Origin: Mycobacterium colombiense
GTDB taxonomy: Bacteria; Actinomycetota; Actinomycetes; Mycobacteriales; Mycobacteriaceae
Assembly (NCBI RefSeq): GCF_001953985.1
Contig: NZ_MBEI01000079.1
Coordinates: 124,001-188,000 of the forward strand
DNA: 64,000 nt
Direction of reading: 5' to 3'
Shown: one piece after another, positions 7,417-14,483 of the stretch
How the letters are laid out: every line of letters begins with the position of its first letter
Numbering within the stretch: position 1 is the first letter of the stretch
Notes under the pieces: generated by a model
Database searches by the model: none
Seen by the model: only the letters and a program-made list of their open reading frames with translations
What the model was told of the DNA's origin: nothing
Made by a program: the position numbers and the translations under genes

Positions 7417-9179
7417 GGCGTGCCCCCGACTCGACCCGAGCGCACGGCATCGACCGACTGCGAGTCGGCGAATTCGGCGTAGGTGGTGCAATCGGCCAGC
7501 AGCGATTCGTGCGTGCCCGCGCCCACCAGATTCCCGTTGTCGATCACGATCACCTGGTCGGCCTGCGCCGCGATCGAGATGCGTTGTGTGACAAGGATAA
7601 CGGTGGCCTCACTGGAGATTTCCTGCAGCGAGGCGCGGACCCGCGCGTCGGTACGGGCATCGAGCGCGCCGAACGAGTCGTCGAACAAATAGATGGCCGG
7701 GCGGCGGATGACCGCCCGGGCGATGGCGAGTCGCTGCCGCTGCCCGCCGGAGAAGTTGATACCGCCCTGGGCCACCCGCATGCGCAGCCCGTCGTCGTGG
7801 GCCCGCACGAAATCGTCGGCGGCCGCCACCCGCAACGCTTCCCACATCTGTTCGTCGGTCACCTCTTGGTGGGGGGCCGCGCCGTAGCGCAGGTTGTCCG
7901 CGACCGTCCCGGAGAACAGGTAGCCGCGCTGGGGGACCAGCCCGATCGCCGACCACAACCGCTCCGTCTGATAATCGCGAACGTCGATGCCGTCCACAGA
8001 GACCGCCCCGCCGGTCACGTCGTAGAGCCGGCAGATCAGCGAGACCAGCGTCGACTTGCCCGAACCGGTGCTGCCGACGATGGCGGTGGTGGTTCCGGGC
8101 AGCGCGGTCAGCGAAATGTTCTGTAGCACTGGGCGATCGGCGCCCGGGAAGGTGAACGTCGCTTCCTCCAGGCGCACCGTCCCGGTGATCGCGCCGCGCG
8201 GGGAGCGCGGATTCACCGGATCGGTGACGGCGGGGCGGGTGGCGAGCACCTCGGTGATCCGTTCGGCGCAGACGGAGGCCCGCGGCAAGACCACCAGTGT
8301 CATCGTCGCCATCAACACCGCCATCAGGATCTGGGTGAAGTAGGCCAGGAAGGCGGTCAGCGAACCCACCTGCATCTGGCCGCGGTCGATACGCAACCCG
8401 CCGAACCAGATCAGCGCCACGCTGGACACGTTGATGGTCAGCGTGGTGACCGGCAGCATCAACGCTTGCCAGTTGCCCGCGGTCAGTGCGGTATTCGACA
8501 GCGCGGTGTTGGCGCGGGCGAAGCGGTCACGCTCGAAATCTTCCCGAGCGAACGCCCGGACAACCCGCACCCCGGACAGCTGGTCGCGCATCACCCGGTT
8601 GATGCCGTCGATCAGGCCCTGCATCCGGCGGAACAGGGGCAGCATGTGCGACATCACCCAGTAGTTGGCCACCGCCATGATCGGCACGCTGACCAACAGC
8701 AGCCACGTCAGCGCGGCCTCCTGGCGGATGGCCATGAAAATCCCGCCGAGGCACATGATCGGGGCCGTCACCAGCACGGTGCCCGTTATCTGCACCAGGT
8801 ACTGGATCTGCCGCACGTCGTTGGTGCTGCGCGTCAACAGCGTGGGCGCTCCGAATCGGGCGGTCTCGCGCTCGGAAAAGGTGGTGACGTGTTCGAACAT
8901 CGCCGCGCGCAGGTCGCGACCGAAGCCCATCCCGGTGCGCGAGCCGAAATAGACCGCCCCGATCGAGCACAACACCTGCAATGCGGTGACCCCGAGCATC
9001 ACCATGCCGAGCCGGACGATCGTGGTGGTGTCGCCCTTGGCGACTCCCTCGTCGATGATGGCGGCGTTGACCGTCGGCAGATACAGCGAAGCGAGGTTGC
9101 TGACCAGCTGCAGCGCCATCAACACCGCCACCAGCCGTCGGTACGGCCGGATGTACTGGCGCAGCAGTGCCAGGAGCAT
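7413..9179 (-). CDS. ABC exporter half-transporter with degenerate Walker B (Rv1273c type)
   Basis: A 588-residue half-transporter, membrane domain first and ATPase domain last. It has GSTGSGKS (Walker A) and FSGGQRQ (signature). Its Walker B reads IYLFDDSFGALD, with Asp where the catalytic Glu is expected, so it likely contributes the degenerate site of a heterodimer, as in TM287/288-type exporters. The start at 9179 (MLLALLRQYIRPYRRL) matches the M. tuberculosis protein; a longer start at 9236 lacks family support. It is the first gene of the pair and overlaps the next by 4 bases. Confidence 0.92.
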   Translation of the reverse strand: MLLALLRQYIRPYRRLVAVLMALQLVSNLASLYLPTVNAAIIDEGVAKGDTTTIVRLGMVMLGVTALQVLCSIGAVYFGSRTGMGFGRDLRAAMFEHVTTFSERETARFGAPTLLTRSTNDVRQIQYLVQITGTVLVTAPIMCLGGIFMAIRQEAALTWLLLVSVPIMAVANYWVMSHMLPLFRRMQGLIDGINRVMRDQLSGVRVVRAFAREDFERDRFARANTALSNTALTAGNWQALMLPVTTLTINVSSVALIWFGGLRIDRGQMQVGSLTAFLAYFTQILMAVLMATMTLVVLPRASVCAERITEVLATRPAVTDPVNPRSPRGAITGTVRLEEATFTFPGADRPVLQNISLTALPGTTTAIVGSTGSGKSTLVSLICRLYDVTGGAVSVDGIDVRDYQTERLWSAIGLVPQRGYLFSGTVADNLRYGAAPHQEVTDEQMWEALRVAAADDFVRAHDDGLRMRVAQGGINFSGGQRQRLAIARAVIRRPAIYLFDDSFGALDARTDARVRASLQEISSEATVILVTQRISIAAQADQVIVIDNGNLVGAGTHESLLADCTTYAEFADSQSVDAVRSGRVGGTP

Positions 9180-9291
9180 TGGGTAACTGTCGCATACCGT
9201 CGGCCCGGCCGTCCCCGCCAACCGCCGGACGGTCAAGGTCCGAGCCGTACGTGTTGGCGGCCCCGAAATACCTGCTCAGGCGCGTCGGTGG

Positions 9292-9317
9292 TTGACCCGC
9301 TGGGCTGCCGCTACAGT
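9292..9317 (+). promoter_or_regulatory. Possible lprB promoter
   Basis: TTGACC at 9292-9297 and TACAGT at 9312-9317 resemble -35 and -10 boxes. The spacer is only 14 bases, so the -10 box (TANNNT type) is the stronger evidence. Transcription would begin near 9324, giving a leader of about 38 bases to the lprB GTG. Confidence 0.35.
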
Positions 9318-9361
9318 GCATCGTGTGGACCAGCAGCGGGCGGAACGGAAGCAGGGTAGCG

Positions 9362-9919
9362 GTGCGGCGTGACACCAGGGCGCTGGCTCTTGTGGCGTCA
9401 GCATTGACGATCCTGATCCCCGCGGCCGCGGGCTGCTCCGATTCCGGCGGCAACAAACCGGGAGGGACGGCGTCGTCGACGCCGCAGAGCGGCCAGGGCA
9501 GCCACGGTGCGATGTTCCCGCAATGCGGCGGCATCAGCGACCAGACGGTCGCCGAGCTCACCAAGGTCACCGGGCTGATCAACACCGCACGCAACTCCGT
9601 CGGATGCCAGTGGCTCGCCGGCGGCGGCATCCTCGGGCCGCACTTCTCCTTCTCCTGGTATCGCGGGAGTCCGATCGGGCGTGAACGCAAGACCGAGGAG
9701 CTCTCGCGTGCCAGCGTCGACGACATCAACATCAACGGCCACGGGGGTTTCATCGCCATAGGCAACGAGCCCAACCTGGGTGACTCGCTGTGCGAGGTGG
9801 GCATTCAGTTCCAGGACGACTTTATTGAATGGTCAGTCAGTTTCAGCCAGAAGCCGTTCCCGCCGCCGTGCGACATAGCGAAAGAACTGGCTCGCCAATC
9901 GATTGCGAATTCGAAGTGA
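9362..9919 (+). CDS. lprB: Lipoprotein LprB (DUF3558 family)
   Basis: A 185-residue lipoprotein. A signal peptide with lipobox AAAGC puts the lipidated Cys near residue 25. The mature part is a DUF3558 domain with paired Cys (FPQCGGIS, VGCQWLAG and the later SLCEVG and PPCDIA). The family sits on the outer face of the membrane; its role is unknown. I chose the GTG at 9362, which gives the M. tuberculosis length and N terminus and has GCAGGG upstream. The GTG at 9323 is possible but adds residues not seen in LprB. It overlaps lprC, so the two are co-transcribed. Confidence 0.93.
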   Translation: MRRDTRALALVASALTILIPAAAGCSDSGGNKPGGTASSTPQSGQGSHGAMFPQCGGISDQTVAELTKVTGLINTARNSVGCQWLAGGGILGPHFSFSWYRGSPIGRERKTEELSRASVDDININGHGGFIAIGNEPNLGDSLCEVGIQFQDDFIEWSVSFSQKPFPPPCDIAKELARQSIANSK

Positions 9920-10488
9920 TGGCCTCGATGCGTGCCGGGTCGCGCAGCAGAAGGACTGCCCGCATCGCCGCGACCGTCGTGATCGCCGCGCTGCTGGTGT
10001 TGACGGGCTGTTCCCGCTCGATCGGGGGCAACGCGGTCAAGGCGGGTGGCAATGTGCCCCGCAACAACAACGCCCAGCAGCAGTATCCGAACCTGCTCAA
10101 GGAATGTGAGGTCTTGACCAGCGACATCCTGGCCAAGACCGTGGGCGCCGATCCGCTCGACATTCAGAGCACCTTCGTCGGCGCGATCTGCCGCTGGCAG
10201 GCGGCCAACCCGGCCGGCCTGATCGACATCACCCGGTTCTGGTTCGAGCAGGGCAGCCTGTCCAACGAGCGCAAGGTCGCCGAATTCCTGAAATACAAGA
10301 TCGAGACGCGCTCGATCGCCGGCATCGACTCCATCGTGATGCGGCCCGACGACGCGAACGGTGCGTGCGGCGTGGCCAGCGACGCCGCCGGGGTGGTCGG
10401 ATGGTGGGTCAACCCGCAGGCCCCGGGCATCGACGCGTGCGGGCAGGCCATCAAGTTGATGGAGCTGACGCTGGCCACCAACTCCTAG
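9919..10488 (+). CDS. lprC: Lipoprotein LprC (DUF3558 family)
   Basis: A 189-residue lipoprotein. A basic N terminus and hydrophobic stretch lead to the lipobox VLTGCS, followed by a DUF3558 domain with conserved Cys in KECEVL, AICRWQ, GACGVA and DACGQA. It is the paralogue of LprB and its start overlaps the lprB stop (GTGATG context at 9916-9921). GTG 9916, ATG 9919 and ATG 9928 are all usable; I took 9919. Its TAG stop lies inside the 57-bp tandem repeat. Function is unknown. Confidence 0.93.
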   Translation: MASMRAGSRSRRTARIAATVVIAALLVLTGCSRSIGGNAVKAGGNVPRNNNAQQQYPNLLKECEVLTSDILAKTVGADPLDIQSTFVGAICRWQAANPAGLIDITRFWFEQGSLSNERKVAEFLKYKIETRSIAGIDSIVMRPDDANGACGVASDAAGVVGWWVNPQAPGIDACGQAIKLMELTLATNS

Positions 10489-10594
10489 CGGCGATCGCAA
10501 GCGCGGCGAAGCCGGGCGCGGCGGGTCGCCGCCATCGACTCCCAGCGGCGATCGCAAGCGCGGCGAAGCCGGGCGCGGCGGGTCGCCGCCATCG
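10481..10594. repeat. Two tandem copies of a 57-bp GC-rich element
   Basis: Two copies (10481-10537 and 10538-10594) with essentially one difference (CTAG versus CCAG), followed by the start of a third. Each unit holds an internal hairpin (CGGC-GAA-GCCG) and terminal complementary ends (GGCGA / TCGCC), so RNA from either strand should fold. The first 17 bases after the stop codon, GGCGATCGCAAGCGCGG, occur again between thrC and thrB. CTAG in the flanking copies gives the TAG stop of lprC on the plus strand and the TAG stop of the phosphatase gene on the minus strand. This looks like a dispersed mycobacterial intergenic repeat. Confidence 0.85.
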
Positions 10595-10598
10595 ACTC

Positions 10599-11102
10599 CT
10601 AGCGCGGCACCTCGAAGTCGATCAGCGTCGCCACCCCGAGCTCCAGCTGCTTCCACGCGCACGGCACGGTGAGCACCGCGATCGCTGACGTCGGAAATTT
10701 GACCGAAATCCGTTCGGCGGCAGAGGTATTCGTATCCCCGGCACCGCCGAGCCCCAGCGCAAGGGTCGACATTGTCGGCTCATGCCCGATGACGAGCAGC
10801 GCGTTGACGCCGTCGTCCACCGTGTTGATCTCGTCGATCATCGTGCCCGGGGTGGTGGCGTAGAGGCGCTCGCTGTATCGCACCGGCGCTTCGACGCGGG
10901 TGTTCAGCAGCGTCTCGCGGGTGCGCGTCGCCGTGGAGCACAGCACACCATCGATGGTGGGCGCGTTGGCACGCAACCAGTCGCCTGCAAGCCCGGCCTG
11001 CTTGATTCCGCGCGGCGCCAACGGCCGATCATGGTCGGCGACACCGGGCGGGTAGTCGGACTTCGCGTGCCGCATCAACAGCAAGGTGCGCTGGTCAGTC
11101 AC
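10599..11102 (-). CDS. SixA-type histidine phosphatase family protein (Rv1276c type)
   Basis: A 167-residue cytoplasmic protein of the histidine phosphatase (phosphoglycerate-mutase-like) superfamily. The RHG-type motif is MRHAKS at 10-15, with His12 as the phosphoacceptor. A second conserved His is in VIGHEPTMS, and an acidic TATRTRETL segment carries the usual Arg. SixA proteins dephosphorylate phosphohistidine in two-component relays, but substrates of the mycobacterial member are unknown. The GTG start at 11102 gives TDQRTLLLMRHAKS as in the M. tuberculosis protein. Its stop codon is formed by the partial third copy of the tandem repeat and converges on lprC. Confidence 0.85.
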   Translation of the reverse strand: MTDQRTLLLMRHAKSDYPPGVADHDRPLAPRGIKQAGLAGDWLRANAPTIDGVLCSTATRTRETLLNTRVEAPVRYSERLYATTPGTMIDEINTVDDGVNALLVIGHEPTMSTLALGLGGAGDTNTSAAERISVKFPTSAIAVLTVPCAWKQLELGVATLIDFEVPR

Positions 11103-11168
11103 GAGAAATCAGGTTAATCAGTGGGCGCCGAGTCGTCATCATCAGCGTCGCCGCCGGGCAGGGCAGGA

Positions 11169-11603
11169 CTATCCGGTCAGGAAGACCAGCCGGAACTTAC
11201 CGATCTGCACCTGATCGTTATTGGCCAGCACTGTTGAGTCCACCGGCCGACGGTTGACGTAGGTGCCGTTGAGGCTGCCGACGTCGGCGACGGTCCAGTC
11301 GCCGTCCTCGTTGAGGCGAAACTCGGCGTGGCGACGGCTTACGGTGACGTCGTCGAGCAGAATGTCGCTGTCGGGATGGCGCCCCGCCGAGGTGACTGGC
11401 TGATCGAGTAAGAATCGAGAACCGGCGTTCGGGCCACGCTTAACAACCAGCAGCGCCGATCCGCTCGGCAACCCTTCGATGGATTCCGCCGCGGCCGTAG
11501 CCGTCGAACCGTCCTGCTGCTCGTCAAGGAAGTCGGCGCCATAATCCGCGGTGGTCTCCCCCGCCGCTTCGGTGAGGTGTCGGTCGTCGTCGCCGCGGTT
11601 CAT
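11169..11603 (-). CDS. GarA-like FHA-domain protein (second GarA paralogue)
   Basis: A 144-residue protein strongly resembling GarA (Rv1827/OdhI). It has a flexible N-terminal tail with a conserved ETT motif (16-18), the position where PknG and PknB phosphorylate GarA. A complete FHA domain follows, with GRHPDSD (74-80), SRRH (89-92) and SLNGTYVN (110-117). GarA binds and inhibits 2-oxoglutarate dehydrogenase and regulates glutamate metabolism until phosphorylated. The true garA normally lies elsewhere, so this is probably a paralogue, and its target may differ. A GGGGGA sequence precedes the ATG. It lies between the phosphatase gene and a 13E12 remnant, in a segment that H37Rv lacks at this locus. 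Confidence 0.82.
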   Translation of the reverse strand: MNRGDDDRHLTEAAGETTADYGADFLDEQQDGSTATAAAESIEGLPSGSALLVVKRGPNAGSRFLLDQPVTSAGRHPDSDILLDDVTVSRRHAEFRLNEDGDWTVADVGSLNGTYVNRRPVDSTVLANNDQVQIGKFRLVFLTG

Positions 11604-11748
11604 GTATTTCCATCCCCCGCCGCTCTGGCCGGTTTTGCATGGTGCCAGCCCATTGGACGGCTCCTTTAACCTGAACCTCGGGCACGATCAGATACCCGCT
11701 AGCCAAAATGAAGTACCCGGCTTGCGGCGGACTTATGCCCGGGGCCAG

Positions 11749-12132
11749 CTAACTAAGTTGGGCTGCCCCCGTTGGGACGGCCGAGGTGGTGGCCAGAACC
11801 GGCAGGACGGATTCACCGGTCAGGCCGTGCCGAGAGCCCAGATCCCGCGCCTCCTTGACGCGCCGGGCGGCCTCGCCGCGGCTGATCGGCGTCGACTCGG
11901 TGATCGCGTGGGTCAACGTGGCGCCGAGTTCCTCGGACGGGGCTTGGCGGGCAAGGGAATTGACCAGCGGATGCTCCAGCGCCGGAGAGCGCTGGCGCCA
12001 CTTCTCGCAGCGCTGCAGGATCGCCAGTTGTTGCCGCGCGTTCAATGCGTCGAACGACAATCCGCAGGCACGGTCGAACACCGCGTCGACGTCCAGCTGA
12101 CCAGTCAGACTCGCACGCCAAACTAGCCGCAC
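11749..12132 (-). pseudogene. Truncated 13E12 (DUF222) HNH-endonuclease gene
   Basis: The 127-residue frame matches the N-terminal DUF222 part of the mycobacterial REP13E12 family, with segments such as FDALNARQQLAILQRCEKWR, PALEHPLVNSLARQ and ISRGEAARRVKEARDLGSRH. It stops after TSAVPTGAAQLS, where intact members continue for several hundred residues to a C-terminal HNH nuclease domain. None of that domain is seen downstream. REP13E12 copies are dispersed repeats and phage phiRv1 integration sites in M. tuberculosis. This one is a remnant beside the extra GarA-like gene and may mark a past insertion. Confidence 0.75.
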
Positions 12133-12390
12133 CCACCGACAAAACTCCGCCCGCTGACCCCGGTGTCAGTTGGCAGAAGGAAGTGGCCGAGCTCGGCTGT
12201 AGCCGGTAGGCGCAGTGAGTTGGAGATGGTCGGCCGACAGCCAGCACAGTCTCGGCGGCGATGGCCAGAATCAACCTAATGGGGACGAATCTCAAATCCT
12301 CTGCGATTTTGTGCGGGGCGTTGTAGAACTTGGGATAGCAGTCCCCCTCGAGGCACGCGCTGCCCATTGCCGAAGCCAGAAGGCGTTACA

Positions 12391-12969
12391 GTGAAAGAGT
12401 CGTTGCGCACGGGAATTAGATTACTTGTGGCGCTGGGCGTTGCATGGTGGGTAATCCTCAATTCGCCGGTGGCCTGGGCCGGTCCGGGCGGCAATCTTCC
12501 AGGACCTGGCGTGTGCGACTATCCCGGTGTTGGCGGAAGTACTTTCGAGGCGGGGGCCACGACGTACTACTGCGATTTTCCTGTCGAAGAGAACAGCACA
12601 CACTGGCACTGCGAATATGGTGGATGGAACCTGGGTGGTCCAGGTGGCAATTCCCCCATCGGTGGAAGTTTCATGGGTTTCGGGTTGACTATTCCTGCAG
12701 GCGATTTCGGGGGTGCGTCCGGTAGCTGTTCATGGCGCTGGCCGGATAACACCATCGGCCCTGCGCCGAATCCACCGGGCGCGTGGAAGAACTACTTGGT
12801 GCCCAAGCCGCCACCGCCCGAACATCGAGCACCCCCGCCTCCATCAGCTGAGCCAGAGTCCGGACCACCACCGGTAATGAATCCGAATCCCGGCGATGAG
12901 CCACAGACACCGGCCTACACCAACCCCGCGTTTCCGAACCCCGGCAGGCCTCAGAACCCGCCAAGTTAG
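12391..12969 (+). CDS. Secreted Cys- and Pro-rich hypothetical protein
   Basis: A 192-residue exported protein. The signal peptide (IRLLVALGVAWWVILNSP, cleavage near AWAGP) is followed by a Gly-rich domain with four Cys in CDYPG, YYCDF, HWHCEYG and SGSCSWRW, then a long Pro-rich tail from about residue 135. It resembles a class of mycobacterial secreted proteins of unknown function. I chose the GTG at 12391 because AGAAGG lies about 10 bases upstream; a TTG at 12367 is a weaker option. Its GC is a little lower than that of the neighbours, and it has no H37Rv counterpart that I recognise at this position. Confidence 0.7.
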   Translation: MKESLRTGIRLLVALGVAWWVILNSPVAWAGPGGNLPGPGVCDYPGVGGSTFEAGATTYYCDFPVEENSTHWHCEYGGWNLGGPGGNSPIGGSFMGFGLTIPAGDFGGASGSCSWRWPDNTIGPAPNPPGAWKNYLVPKPPPPEHRAPPPPSAEPESGPPPVMNPNPGDEPQTPAYTNPAFPNPGRPQNPPS

Positions 12970-13331
12970 CTTGTGCCGCATGCACAGCGGCCGCAAGCTC
13001 GTTGGGTTTCGTGAGATCGCATCGGAAGTGTGGTTTTCCAACGTGGTTCGAGTCGGACCGGTGGATGCTGAGCTTGGCTGACTGCAGCGGCGTGTGCAGG
13101 CCTTCAGGGTAGATTCACGCCCGCGCAACCCATTTGAAGCATGGTCGCGAGCAGTTCCTGACTGGGGCCCTGATCCGGTTTCCCCCGGGATTCGACGCGC
13201 TGATCCGGGTCAGCCGATGTGCGAGATTTCTCAGACCAAGACCTGCCGATCGAGGTCCCGCGTCTTGTCGGTGCGCAGACCTAAACTCTCGATGCCCAGG
13301 TAAAAACGCACTTCGAAAGGGGGTCGCCGGC
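12970..13331. other. Intergenic region with no visible gene
   Basis: About 360 bases between the secreted protein and the Mre11-like gene. I see no reading frame with a family signature and no clear terminator. The 3' end carries GAAAGGGGG at about 13315, the ribosome binding site of the next gene. Confidence 0.5.
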
Positions 13332-14483
13332 ATGCGATTCCTGCACACCGCCGACTGGCAGCTGGGCATGACCCGGCACTTCCTCGCCGGTGACGCCCAG
13401 CCGCGCTATTCGGCGGCCCGCCGCGACGTGGTCTCCGGTCTGGGCGCGCTGGCGGCAGACGTCGGCGCCGAGTTCGTCGTCGTGTCGGGCGATGTCTTCG
13501 AACACAATCAGCTTCCGCCCAAGGTGATCGGGCAGTCCCTGGAAGCCATGCGCGCCATCGGAATTCCGGTGTACCTGCTGCCGGGCAATCACGACCCCCT
13601 GGACGCCTCCTCGGTGTACACCAGCGCACTGTTCACCGCCGAGCGTCCCGACAACGTGGTGGTGCTCGATCAGGCCGGCGCGCATCAGGTGCGTCCCGGG
13701 CTCGAGATCGTCGCCGCGCCGTGGCGGTCGAAGGTGCCGACCACCGACCTGGTCGCCGACGTCCTCGACGGCCTGCCCGCGGCGGAGGGCACCCGGATCC
13801 TCGTCGCGCACGGCGGCGTGGACGTGCTGGACCCCGACCGGGACAAGCTCTCGCTGATCCGGCTCGCCACGGTTGACGACGCGCTGACCCGCGGCGCGGT
13901 GCACTATGTCGCGCTGGGGGATAAGCACTCCCTCACCCAGGTCGGCGGCAGTGGCCGGGTGTGGTACTCCGGCTCCCCGGAAGTCACCAACTTCGACGAC
14001 GTCGAATCCGACCCCGGCCATGTCCTGATCGTCGACATCGACGAGGCCGACCCGCAGCGCGCGGTCTCCGTGACGTCGCGGCACCTCGGCAGCTGGCGGT
14101 TCGTCACGATGCACCGGCAGGTCGACACCAGTCGCGACATCGCCGACCTGGACATGAACCTGGACCTGATGAGCGAGAAGGACCGAACCGTGGTGCGCCT
14201 GGCTCTGACCGGTTCGCTGACGGTCACCGACCGCGCCGCGCTGGACGCCTGCCTTGATAAATACGCGCGGTTGTTCGCCTGGCTGGGCCTGTGGGAACGA
14301 CACACCGATTTGGCGGTGATCCCGGCCGACGGCGAATTCAGCGACCTGGGCATCGGAGGCTTCGCCGCCGCGGCGGTCGAAGAATTGGTGGCGACGGCGC
14401 GCGAGGAGGACTGCGCGACCGCGGTCGACGCGCAGGCGGCGCTGGCGCTGCTGCTGCGCCTCACCGACCGAGGCGCGGCGTGA
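13332..14483 (+). CDS. SbcD/Mre11-like metallophosphoesterase (Rv1277 type)
   Basis: A 383-residue calcineurin-like phosphoesterase. Motifs in order are HTADWQLG (5-12), SGDVFEHN (Asp near 53), LPGNHD (Asn-His near 86-87), a VAHGG His, and ALGDKHS as the final metal-binding His. In SbcD the first motif is normally DWH, but here the second ligand position is Gln10. Such proteins cut DNA ends in complex with a Rad50/SbcC-type ATPase. The next gene encodes that partner with a GTGA overlap, so a complex is likely. The ATG at 13332 follows GAAAGGGGG. A longer start near 13134 adds no recognisable domain. Confidence 0.88.
   Translation: MRFLHTADWQLGMTRHFLAGDAQPRYSAARRDVVSGLGALAADVGAEFVVVSGDVFEHNQLPPKVIGQSLEAMRAIGIPVYLLPGNHDPLDASSVYTSALFTAERPDNVVVLDQAGAHQVRPGLEIVAAPWRSKVPTTDLVADVLDGLPAAEGTRILVAHGGVDVLDPDRDKLSLIRLATVDDALTRGAVHYVALGDKHSLTQVGGSGRVWYSGSPEVTNFDDVESDPGHVLIVDIDEADPQRAVSVTSRHLGSWRFVTMHRQVDTSRDIADLDMNLDLMSEKDRTVVRLALTGSLTVTDRAALDACLDKYARLFAWLGLWERHTDLAVIPADGEFSDLGIGGFAAAAVEELVATAREEDCATAVDAQAALALLLRLTDRGAA

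Noticed and set aside
10481..10601. Possible CRISPR array
   Set aside because: Only two direct 57-bp units follow each other without spacers, so this is a tandem repeat and not CRISPR.
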